NCBI GenBank assembly: GCA_019648995.1
Contig: BLXT01004324.1
Coordinates: forward strand, 120,240 to 141,196
Origin: Plakobranchus ocellatus
Lineage: Eukaryota; Mollusca; Gastropoda; Plakobranchidae
DNA: 20,957 nt
Direction: 5' to 3'
A program made the position numbers and the translations under genes. The notes beneath the pieces are model-generated. The model was given only the letters and a program-made list of their open reading frames with translations, was not told where the DNA came from and ran no database searches. This document shows positions 10,801-19,400 of this stretch, piece by piece (position 1 is the stretch's first letter; each line of letters begins with the position of its first letter).

Positions 10801-13800
10801 ATTCAACATGGAAATTTTATTTTGCGTTGAAAACTCTTAAAGAGCTGCAATATCTGAAAAATGTCAACTCTTTGTGAACCAGTTTTTTTTTTTTTGTATT
10901 GAGTTTCTGTTTAAAAAGCAAGCTAATTCAACAAGCCAAAAAGGAATCCAAATGTACACATTCCCAGAATGTCATTTTCATATAGTCTATGCAATGACTT
11001 TATAAGAAACTAGAAATACATGAAAACAAATGAAGAAGAAAAATAGTTTCAATTGTGTAAAAATTGTGCATTTAATTTTTTAATTTGCAAAAAATGGGGC
11101 AGAAATAGAGTAAGTTATAAATTAAATGTTTGAGAAATTTATGAACATGACTTTTTACAAAAAACTGATAAAAAATTTCACCAGTTTTTATAACACAAGC
11201 ATGTCCAAAAGAGGAGAATTCGAAATTACTGCAGCCTACTTTATTATTGAGCTCATCTAGATCAGAGTGTCCCATCGCAGGCACAGACACGACCTTCTGC
11301 AGATTCTGGATCATCTTGCGCCGCTGGCTGATGTCCTTCGGCAGCTGCTCTTTCACTAGGAAACTGTTTGTGCGTGTTTCCTCTTCAAGCTTCTGAATCA
11401 TGGCTGAGCAAGTGTGCGGAATAATATCAGATAAGAGAAGAGAAGAGGAAAACTCTTTGAAAAACTAATTATTTTTTGCTAATAGCCAATTAAGCATGAA
11501 TTACTACTAATATTGATAATATGTGTAACAGTTTTAAAAAAATGCTTCTAGCTTCGAGCCTAGGTTCATTTCAGATAGAAAATAAGATCATTAAGAGTCG
11601 ATTCTTTCTAAATTCATATATATATCTGCATTTTAGTTGAATTCAAAAGTCCCTGGTGCAGAAATGATAGTCATAAGACTCAAATATGATCAGGAAGTAC
11701 TTAAATTGTAAGCCAAATCAAATAAATCCCTTGCAGAGCCTTCTACAACAATGAGGGAAAAAATCTTTGGCATCAAGGCCACTTCAGATATCAGATGTTT
11801 TAAGCACCACATGATGAGAAAAATACAAAATTGATGAAAACCTTAATTCTAAATTGGGAAAAAAAAAATTTAAGGAGAGAAGGGATGGAGATGGACGGGG
11901 GGGTGATGTTTTTAAAGAGTTTGAAATTTGTATCAAAAGGTAAAAAATATAGCAATGCAACTTTTCTGTGTTTGTATGAGAACAGGATTAAATGGAGGGC
12001 CATGGTTGTCAATGTCTGTCACATATCTGGCACCTGGTATATAATTATAATTCCGCAATCTTAAAAAAAAAAGTTTGCTGTTGTGGGTACTGAAGTAACA
12101 AACCAAAAAAAAACCCAAAATCATTAATAAATGGTGAACTGGATATATCAAAATCAATCAATCAATACACTACAAAACAATTGTCCATCAGAGACTAATG
12201 CATTCAAACTTTCACTCACACTCTGGTGTGGCGCCGATGCTGGCCTGGCGAGAATCTCTCAGCTGAGCCTCCAGACGTTTGATTCTCTGGTCCAGATGTG
12301 AAATCTGTGGAGACAATTTATCAAACAAAAAAAGGCCCTTTATCCTGCACTTGTTGGATCAACTTCAAAACAAAATTATCATATTTAACTGAGCTAAAAC
12401 TTCTTTCCCTCAGGCCTGTCAAAAATCACCACTGATTCTGAAGTTGCAGTGATTTACTTTTGGATTTTATTACCTAGATATGCTATTAATATAATCTAGA
12501 AGTTGAATCACATATAATCTATAAGTTGGATCACATAACATTTTCCCTCATGAACTTTTTTTCAATGTTTTTCAACCACCATTGCATCTTCAGGATCCTT
12601 AAACTTATTTATATGCTTCTGGAAGTGGGGTATTTGTATACATTTTTTACTTCTAATGTTTTTGAACATTTTTATTTAATTTTTTTTTTTTTGTCCTTGT
12701 TCCAAAGAATGAAACATCACTTTCAGTGAGTTTTTTTTTTTCTTTTCCTTCATGTTTTCTGATGATCCCAAAGAACACCAACTTAAAAATGCAAAACTCT
12801 GGTTAAATTTTTCCCACAGATTTTTCGGCACTACTGACAGTGGTAAGCTGCTCTTGTTTTTGCGCTGCCAGTCGCTTCTCCCTGTCTCTCTCAACTCGCA
12901 AATTTTTAGCCACTGTCATCATTTTCTGTGAGTTGGGGTGAGATTCCACCTTGAAAAAAAAGACACATTGTAATCATTTAAAGGTGCAGAGCTAATAATG
13001 TTCAGGTAATAGAAGGAATTTTGAATTTGAATGAAAGTGATAATTAGATTAGATATAAGGAATCAAAATATACATATATATAAATATATATATCTAAACA
13101 GAAAATGCAAAATAAAATACCACAAAAATGATCAGAAGAGAACAACTAAAAAGAGTATTTCTCCTTCTTTATTTTTAACCACCTTCTCAAATGTGAGCGA
13201 CACCTAAATATCTTTGTTATAACTATTGGACCTTTCTTCAAACTTGAATTATTGTAAATTCTCTTCCTCAATGTAGAATTATCACAGATCGTAAAAAGAT
13301 TCTGACCTTCCTCCTGAGTCTCTCAATCCGCTTGAGCAACTGCTCTTTCTCCTCCTCCATGTTGGTGATGTCCTTGCGAATCTCGCCTGTGTTGAAGCCT
13401 GAATTCTTGAGGTGCTCAGACTGTTTGTGCAGATCCTTGAACTGCTCCATCAGTTCCTCGTACTGCTCGAGTGTTGTATTATAGAAATATGGGAATGAGT
13501 GTAAGGAAATACAAATGTGGGAATGAATGAATGCACAAATGTGGGAATGGGTATAAGGTGTCTGAACAGCATGAGCAAAGAGAAGAATAAATGCAAATAC
13601 ATTAAAGGAAATAAGAATAAGGAAAAAACATTTTCCAAAACTCACAAAGATTTCAAAATTTCTTTTCAAACTGTCTCAGACACTCAGACAGTGAGCTCTG
13701 ATTAATATGAAATCTAAATATTCCATTTTAAACCTGATAGCTTACAATGTATTTAGACTTAACTGAGAGCTCCGAAGTGAAAAAGTGTAGCATACCTGAA

Positions 13801-14963
13801 TGTAAATGCTGCTGACTTCCTCATCTCCCATGATCTCTGCTGGCACATCAATCTTCACCAGAAACTTGGCCAGGTAAGCTCTCTTCCTCAGCTCGGGCAC
13901 GCGCTGGAGTAACCATGCCAGAATGGGAAACACGATAGGCTTCTCTCCCTGGACCAGTCCAGCCCTGAACTCAGACCTGATGATTAAAGATACGACTTTT
14001 GTGCGAAGGCACTTTCTGCTTCTTAGAAAAGTCTATTTTACAGAAATTCCCCAAAAGATTCAAAACTTATCTTGCGCTTTTCTAGCCTTTCTGTAAAAAC
14101 TTACTTTACTTTTCAAAATATTCTATCTTTCGCTCTTCAAACTGTTAGGCTCAATTCCTCATTTTTGAGCTTAAGGGTCATTGCCCTAACACTAGCTCTA
14201 CAGGATAGATTTCAAGACATAGTTATGAGTTTCATATGGCTTGATCACCAGCACTATACGATGTTGCAAGGTTTGCTAACAATTAAAATATCTTTTGTAT
14301 GTATAGCTTTCAACAATTATCTCTGTACACTATCCACTTTATTTATAATAGAAAAGAAAATCTCCTTCAAATCACACAAAACGCATGCTGAATGTCTTTT
14401 GCACTCACATGTTGACATTTTCTGGAGGCTTGTACTTCAGAACTCTCAGAAACTGCAATAGTCGAACTGCTGTCTGATCAGCAGCCTCCTCTCGGATGTC
14501 GACTTTTTGCTAGTTAAAATGAAGAAGAATAAAAGTGATAACAAATCATCCAGATTTCTCAATTGTGAATGAATTTTTAAAAAAAATCCATTGTGATAAG
14601 GTAACTGGTGAAATAAATATGCTACTGTCATAAAGTTCTAAGATATTACATTGAAAGCATCAGTAGAGTTATATTTGGAAAAATTTGAATAAGGAAAAAC
14701 TTCCAACAATTTGTCTCTTCCTTTTGCAAAAAACCAAAAAAGAATACTTGACACAAACTCTGAGACTCATAGCTAATGGTGCACATTAAACAAAAAAAAT
14801 TATGAAAATATACCTTGGAATCAATGATGGCCAAAACATCGTTGAGAACTTGAAGGAGCTGCAGAGGTTCAAGTGAGTCAAAGGAGATGAGGTTGTAGGA
14901 TTTGTTGAAAGGTTCTTTGTTCAGCTCCTGAACAATGAACTTCATTTGCTCACTCAGACTCAT
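4707..14963 (-). CDS. IFT81: Intraflagellar transport protein 81 (whole gene, 15 coding exons)
   Basis: IFT81 is a core subunit of the IFT-B train that carries cargo along ciliary microtubules. It pairs with IFT74 through coiled coils, and its N-terminal calponin-homology-like domain binds tubulin (family knowledge). Minus-strand exons, in order: 14814-14963, 14409-14509, 13796-13976, 13307-13465, 12839-12949, 12220-12304, 11240-11403, 10597-10692, 9779-9925, 9444-9593, 8324-8542, 7111-7269, 6638-6723, 5817-5979, 4707-4805. All junctions are GT-AG and the frame stays open for 689 codons plus TAG; the human protein is about 676 as I recall. Residues 1-126 are the CH-like domain; from about 145 to 650 the protein is heptad-like, charged coiled coil. 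Diagnostic strings include [42 protein letters not shown] and the terminal EEDRLVL. No frameshift or internal stop was seen. Exon limits were set by hand against the remembered family sequence. Confidence 0.96.
5764..5782. repeat. Short (GA)n run in IFT81 intron 14
   Basis: An A-run followed by about nine GA units, lying 35-50 bases inside the intron from the exon 14 donor. On the transcribed strand it is CT-rich. Confidence 0.9.
5817..5979 (-). CDS. IFT81: IFT81 coding exon 14
   Basis: Completes Arg603 and encodes to residue 657: [20 protein letters not shown], then [20 protein letters not shown] and [14 protein letters not shown]. This highly conserved block ends the coiled coil. Acceptor ACTCAG; donor CAG|GTCTGC, phase 0. 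Confidence 0.95.
6638..6723 (-). CDS. IFT81: IFT81 coding exon 13
   Basis: Residues 575-602 and two bases of codon 603: [20 protein letters not shown], then AQEKKKTF. Matches the family EMKAY.SSD.QEK block. Acceptor TGCCAG; donor AG|GTGATT, phase 2. Confidence 0.94.
7111..7269 (-). CDS. IFT81: IFT81 coding exon 12
   Basis: Residues 522-574: [20 protein letters not shown], then [20 protein letters not shown] and [12 protein letters not shown]. The C-terminal coiled coil continues. Acceptor TTCCAG, donor AAG|GTGACT, phase 0. Confidence 0.96.
7555..7612. repeat. Two-copy 29-bp direct repeat in IFT81 intron 11
   Basis: GTATATAAAAAATTAGCCAA at 7555 is repeated as GTATAAAAAAAAACCAGCCA at 7584; both copies end CCAAACAA(T/C)GTC. 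A small local tandem duplication. Confidence 0.8.
8324..8542 (-). CDS. IFT81: IFT81 coding exon 11
   Basis: Residues 449-521, the longest internal exon. It starts [20 protein letters not shown] and contains the family signature [16 protein letters not shown]. Acceptor CATTAG; donor CAG|GTAAGG, phase 0. Confidence 0.96.
9444..9593 (-). CDS. IFT81: IFT81 coding exon 10
   Basis: Residues 399-448, starting [18 protein letters not shown], one of the best conserved segments of IFT81, and ending NEHINRQL. Acceptor TCTCCCAG with a good pyrimidine tract; donor TTG|GTGAGA, phase 0. Confidence 0.96.
9779..9925 (-). CDS. IFT81: IFT81 coding exon 9
   Basis: Residues 350-398, from [13 protein letters not shown] to EVLKGED. 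Heptad-like charged coiled coil. It aligns with the family block around SIISRKKEAKAEEL and EVLKGDE. Acceptor ACAACAG, donor GAT|GTAAGT, phase 0 at both ends. Confidence 0.93.
10597..10692 (-). CDS. IFT81: IFT81 coding exon 8
   Basis: Residues 318-349: [20 protein letters not shown], then [12 protein letters not shown], which aligns without gaps to the family. Acceptor GACAG, donor CAG|GTGATT, phase 0 at both ends. Confidence 0.94.
11240..11403 (-). CDS. IFT81: IFT81 coding exon 7
   Basis: Completes codon 263 and encodes to residue 317. Contains [20 protein letters not shown] and the conserved [15 protein letters not shown] signature of IFT81. Acceptor CTCAG; donor AAA|GTAGGC, phase 0. Confidence 0.94.
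12220..12304 (-). CDS. IFT81: IFT81 coding exon 6
   Basis: Residues 235-262 and one base of codon 263: [20 protein letters not shown], then ASIGATPE. Acceptor is CCACAG. The donor is GAGT|GTGAGT, chosen because it restores Ser before MIQKLEEE in the next exon; a cut two bases earlier at GA|GTGTGA would break the frame. Confidence 0.9.
12839..12949 (-). CDS. IFT81: IFT81 coding exon 5
   Basis: Residues 198-234 ([20 protein letters not shown] to KQEQLTT). The core [19 protein letters not shown] matches the family. The donor choice (ACT|GTCAGT at 12838) rests on frame and on equal length to the family between KQEQ and the next exon; reading through meets a stop after 14 codons. Confidence 0.88.
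13307..13465 (-). CDS. IFT81: IFT81 coding exon 4 (first coiled coil)
   Basis: Residues 145-197, starting [15 protein letters not shown] and including [20 protein letters not shown]. This is the start of the long coiled coil. The acceptor (CGAG) has a weak pyrimidine tract because short GGGAATG-type repeats lie just upstream in intron 3. Donor GTCAGA, phase 0. Confidence 0.95.
13483..13560. repeat. Short degenerate 24-28-bp tandem repeats in IFT81 intron 3
   Basis: ACAAATGTGGGAATG occurs at 13511 and 13535, and a related AGAAATATGGGAATG at 13483. A GAGTGTAAGG / GGGTATAAGG pair follows some copies. The repeats lie directly upstream of the exon 4 acceptor on the minus strand and leave it with a weak pyrimidine tract. 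Confidence 0.75.
13796..13976 (-). CDS. IFT81: IFT81 coding exon 3 (end of CH-like domain)
   Basis: Codon 84 is completed here, giving Met, and the exon runs to residue 144. It contains [20 protein letters not shown], a strongly conserved IFT81 block that closes the CH-like domain. It ends IYIQ before the donor GTATGC, phase 0. Confidence 0.95.
14409..14509 (-). CDS. IFT81: IFT81 coding exon 2 (CH-like domain, basic patch)
   Basis: Residues 51-83 and two bases of codon 84. Begins [12 protein letters not shown] after an ACTAG acceptor. It carries the basic KYK motif at residues 75-77, in the part of the CH-like domain where basic residues are reported to contact tubulin. Donor is CAT|GTGAGT, phase 2. 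Confidence 0.93.
14814..14963 (-). CDS. IFT81: IFT81 coding exon 1 (start codon, CH-like domain)
   Basis: Residues 1-50, starting at the ATG at 14961-14963. The peptide begins [19 protein letters not shown], matching the animal IFT81 N-terminus almost residue for residue, which fixes the start. It ends IIDSK followed by the donor GTATAT; the junction is phase 0. Confidence 0.95.
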
Positions 14964-14992
14964 TTTGGCCTTGCTTCGCCTTCACACCAGAT
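14964..14992 (-). other. IFT81: IFT81 5' UTR piece with candidate upstream 3' splice site
   Basis: Just upstream of the ATG the minus strand reads a T-rich tract followed by TAATAG at 14993, a usable acceptor. The 29 bases between it and the start codon would then be the end of a non-coding or partly coding exon. A matching donor (CAAG|GTTAGC at 16016, minus) exists about 1 kb upstream, but pairing the two is inference. Confidence 0.35.
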
Positions 14993-15716
14993 CTATTACA
15001 AAATTATAGAAAAAAAGTTGTATGTGGGAGTTAGAGAATTACAGTTTTTATTTACACATGTAATTTTCATACTTCATAGAAAGGCACTGATTAAATAGTA
15101 TTGCCCAAATTGTAAGTTCACAATATATTCATTCCTATGAGCACCTGATTGTTTGCTTTATGTGGGTAAATAGACTTCCTTGGTTTCACTTCTTGAGTGG
15201 CATCTTAGTCTTGGGGCTAAAAGATTTTGAAACCATTCCAAATGAGTCAGAGATTACACAATAAAATACTGTGTGACCAAAAATGCACTCATAGCAATAA
15301 CTTGACAATAATGATGAAATGAAGGTAATTTAAGTCAACTGTTGACAACTTTAAAAATTGCCAACAATTACAAATAACTCGGTCTTAAATTTTAGAATTT
15401 TGAAGAAAAATGAGAACCTCACATCCCCATCTAGGATAATAGTGGCTGAGTTTTTGTTGATCAGGTCTGTTTGAAATAAAAAAATAAGTGATCTCTAAAA
15501 ATTGTATTTTATTTTCACATTACTAAATGGTTATACTGTAATATGATTAATAGTCTGACTTTCATAGATCTACTCCTTTTGAGTGCAGATTAGAAAGTCT
15601 TCATGGGGATTCACCCAGCATGCTATGCCTTTGTTTCTTGAGAAAATTAGTGCGTTATTCACTAAACTTTTAACAGTTCACTAAAATTGCCTTCATTTCG
15701 TCAATATTATTATGGA

Positions 15717-15760
15717 CTAGATTCTAGATCTAGATCTACGGTGGTATAGACTAGATCTAC
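15717..15760. repeat. AGATCT/CTAG palindromic cluster
   Basis: Contains CTAGATTCTAGATCTAGATC and three AGATCT copies, at 15726, 15732 and 15753. GTGGTA and TACCAC also form a 6-bp stem here. Related CTAGATC and CCTAGAC motifs recur at about 15915-15932. Looks like a decayed short repeat. Confidence 0.7.
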
Positions 15761-16405
15761 CACTTTGTGGCTTTGTGTGCATAATTGGAAGCCTTTCCCA
15801 ATCCCTTTTTTTAAATTCAGTTTAAAACTGAGCGAAACATGAACTTTTTTCGTCCAGATACATTTGAAAAATGTTTGACAGAAATATAAATTTATGGGCA
15901 CTGCAGACTTGTAATCTAGATCAAACCTAGACTACTTTAATTATATCAGGCCTTCACACGTTCACAAAATCCGACAAAATTTTAGGAAAATTAAAAAATA
16001 TTTTATTTTAGCTAACCTTGAAAAGAAAATAACTGGTGATGATAGCCTGATCAAGCACAATTTTTTTTTTCGTTAGGAAGATTTAGAATTAGAAAAAGTC
16101 AGTCTCAAAACGAAACTGTGAAGCACAATATCAGTGTTTATATCCCCATGGCAGAGGAATGCTAGACCACAAACCTTAGGTGATTGTAAAAACATGACTG
16201 GAGTTCGGTGATAATTCTACGGAATAAATTCAAGAATAAGTGAGGAATAAAACGAATCAAAACAGGTAAATGGTGAGGCATAGACATTATATTTTTCATT
16301 TAAATGCACGACAAAAAATGACAAGCTTGGTGTTATTCAGACATTTTTATTTATTCCTTTCATTCTGTGTTTATTTGATCAACGGCATGCTTCTTTTACA
16401 ATTTA

Positions 16406-16440
16406 CCGACGTCGGTTCATTCAACGACGTGGACTTCCTG
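16406..16440 (+). promoter_or_regulatory. SPCS2 proximal promoter boxes (CGACGT x2, ETS-type site)
   Basis: CCGACGTCGG at 16406-16415 is a perfect 10-bp palindrome with a CRE-like core. CGACGTGG at 16425-16432 lies 18 bp downstream in the same orientation and resembles the GACGTGG core bound by XBP1/ATF6 in unfolded-protein-response elements. ACTTCCTG at 16433-16440 is an ETS-type (CAGGAAGT) site. All lie within 45 bases of the start codon, so they may fall at or just after the transcription start. Function is inference from motif and gene identity. Confidence 0.4.
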
Positions 16441-16450
16441 TGTTATCAAA

Positions 16451-16468
16451 ATGGCACCCTCCAAGAAC
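16451..16468 (+). CDS. SPCS2: SPCS2 coding exon 1 (six codons)
   Basis: ATGGCACCCTCCAAGAAC (MAPSKN) followed by the donor GTACGT, phase 0. There is no homology in so short a peptide; the call rests on the start context, the consensus donor, the matching phase and the distance to exon 2. An alternative upstream exon is possible. Confidence 0.7.
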
Positions 16469-19400
16469 GTACGTATTGCCATAGTTATGAATACCGGTAA
16501 CTGTTAAAACAGATCATTTTTTCCGCAATATTCAAAGATATATCGTTGTTTTTAGAAGCTGATAAGTTGTTAAATTTTTAAAGTTGTCACCAATTGACTA
16601 AAATTGCCTTTTTTTTGTCATTATAATCGAAATATGTCTATGAGCGCATAATCGGATGTCTTCCAAGATTTCTATTCTAATATTTTAATTTTTAGATCTA
16701 AATAAATTTTTTGTAATCTTCCTGGCTTGAGTAGATGGATACCATCAACAAATTTCCATCAAAGAGACTCGTTTTCTGATATTTATAAGCTGCAATACGT
16801 TTCAACAAATGTAATTCGCTACAATTTTGTGGTTTTTTTTAAGAAATTGATGATTTGATGCTACCTTGTCAACACATTTTCAGAAAGCATTTTGTGAGGA
16901 GATGATGGTGTCATATGATTTTATTGCAGTTTAAGCAATAGATAGATCCAAGCCTTTCAGATTATCATGAGATATAGAGTTAAGAGTGTACATCTAAAAA
17001 CAAAATATAGGCCTAATGTGCAGTTTCATCAGAAAATAAAAGAGAAAAGTATGAAGAAAAAACCAATTACTAAAACATGCTATTGGCAACAATTTGTTAT
17101 TAATCCAATGTGAAAAATACTGAAAAATGTATGATTTCATGTGAAAATGTTTGTGAAGATAGAATGCTTTACAACTTCTGGGTGTTATTAGACAGCTAAG
17201 TTTATCATGCACCCAATATTTGTGCAAAATCTTCATTCTTGTGGTGATAGTGGAAACTTCTGCTATTGTTATGGTGGTTTTATTTGGAAATATTTGTTGG
17301 GTTTTTTTTATTTGTAAGCTAAGCTCATTTTTCTCTCCTTTACAGGTAGCTGGCACTGATGATGTTGTCAAAATTGACAAGTGGGATTCAGGAGCTCTCA
17401 AAAATGCTCTTGATGATGGAGCCAAGAAGGTATTGCAAGGTCAAGATTAAAATAAATGTGCAGCAGCAATGTTAGCAGAGCTGCAGACTTGTCTAGATGA
17501 CTGAGTTCAGACTGAAATTCTGAATCATACTCAATCTTTCAAAATACTGTGCACCAAGAATCCAACAAACTTGGGCTCAAAGAACACTGTGCATTCAGGA
17601 CACATCTATTAGAAATTTAATCACAAGGTTCAATGTTGGCTGAAAAGTTAAACATTGATAAGTGCACTGAATGTAGTAAGCTAGATTGTAAGGGTAGGGT
17701 AGAGCAAAGCATGGACACACAAGGTAGAAATAATGAGTAGGGAGGGGAAGGGGTGGCAGCTGATGCATGGGAGAACATGATGCAGGATCAAAAAGCCAAA
17801 GCCACGAAACATGGACGATTGGTGGGAAGGAAAAGAGTGGCTGTATCTCTAGACAATTTATCTGGTAGTGAACATGAGCAGAAGCAATTTTGTGAGTCCA
17901 TGAGGCTGGGCTATTTATCTTGTGATTCAAACTACCTGGGCTGTCCCAAATTGAACAAGAAGGAAAAAGGGGGGGAGGAGGCATAAGGAGAATTGTTAAT
18001 AGAGAGGGATTGGCTTTTTAAAGATCCAAATACCTCTGAACAAGTGTTGAGATTTAAAGCTAGAGTATTATTATCACGATTGTTCCAACAAACTTTTAAA
18101 AATGGCCAAGCTAGTTTGTTGAATCGGAGATGTGCTGTATTACTCAAATGGTTTATATTTGTACAGATAGTTTAGGGCATGATCATAGAAAGTTCTTCAC
18201 ATAAATAAATGAGTCATTTTCTACCTTTTCATTGAAAGTTAGTTCTCATGTAAAGTCTTTGTAGATTTGCAATTCCATACAAATGCCAGTAGTACAATTT
18301 CAAAACAATCCATATGTTTTTGCATTTACCCTTAAAGACTTTTTTTTGTCTAAGTGTCGAAAAAAATAATGGTGATGAAAATCTGTTAAAGGAAGCAGTC
18401 TCATAAAAAAAGTCCTGAGAAAGCATACAAACTGTGAAAGAAATGCAAGGAACAGTATGTCAAAATAAGAATTATTTTTTGTAATTCATAAAAGAGAAGG
18501 GTAGAACTGGGACTTTATTTATGTAGATGTTGATATGTAAATTTTGAGATATATGCTCGTTGATATAATTTGAGTGGATTGTATGCATTTTTTTTGTTGT
18601 TGCTGTTTTTTTTATGCCTAGCGATGGGACAATGGTTTAAATTTACAAATAATAGTAGTAATGATTTAAGATCTTCTCTCATCATCAGATGTTTGTTGAT
18701 AACCTGGGCTACAAAGAGTCACATCTCCTGATGGATGGTCGTCTGCTCCTGTGCACCTTAGTTGTGGCCTTTGCCATGTTTGGCCTTGTCTGGGACTATC
18801 TCTACCCATTCCCAGAGTCCCGCAACGTGCTGATGATCTGCGTCATTTCGTATCCTTTTTTGACAAAAATCAATATCAAAATCTGAAAACAGCTTTTTTA
18901 TTTTTATTTTCTTGTGCAGGGGGGCAGAGGCTTAGGTATGCAGTCCATGGTCACAAAATTTGCTCTTAAATAAATTTTTTTTTTTACATTGTTAGGCCTT
19001 GATTATCTTAGAGTCCATGCAAAATTTGTCACTTTAAATGAATATTTTGTCCATGTAGAGCAATATTTTAAATCAAAGCCACCACAAAGTATTTTGTGTA
19101 GTACAATTAAAATTTTGAGACATTTGTACGATTGCTTTGGAAGCGGTTCAGATGAGTATCATTCATGACATTAAAAAGAAGTTGTAGGTCTGAAAGTGCA
19201 TCACTTTTTTTTTTCCTGTCTGTTTAGGTTTTGTTATGTCTTTGATAATGTAAATAGTTTTTTTGACCCCTTGACATATTTGAGTGAAGAGAGATTTACT
19301 TTTAAATTTGGGTTGGCACTGGCAAAATCTGACAAAGGCCAGAGTTGACCAAAGAATTCCTACTAGACGAAATTTAGATTAAGATAAATGCATCCTGTGA

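Larger units (their letters stand above)
14993..16450. promoter_or_regulatory. Shared upstream region of IFT81 and SPCS2 (head-to-head)
   Basis: The start codons of the two divergent genes are 1,487 bases apart, so both promoters must act from here or from 5' UTR introns within it. There is no ORF worth calling. Contents: an AGATCT-rich palindromic cluster (15717-15760), a minus-strand TATAAA (16137-16142) with a possible donor at 16016 that could define a non-coding IFT81 first exon, and CGACGT boxes plus an ETS-type site just upstream of SPCS2. No CpG island is apparent. Confidence 0.6.

Noticed and set aside
14072..14461. 129-codon plus-strand ORF
   Set aside because: It overlaps IFT81 exon 2 on the opposite strand and otherwise lies in intron 2; no recognisable motif.
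15357..15371. X-box (RFX) like site ATTGCC-AAC-AATTAC upstream of IFT81
   Set aside because: It matches the degenerate consensus with one mismatch, but by a rough count dozens of such matches are expected by chance in 1.4 kb on two strands. A second weak candidate at 16475-16488 is no better.
16994..17425. 143-codon minus-strand ORF
   Set aside because: Its first part is antisense to SPCS2 exon 2 and the rest is A+T-rich intron; no family resemblance.
17595..17984. 129-codon minus-strand ORF rich in proline and serine at its start
   Set aside because: It is the antisense shadow of the plus-strand coding-like segment in SPCS2 intron 2 and has no recognisable domain.
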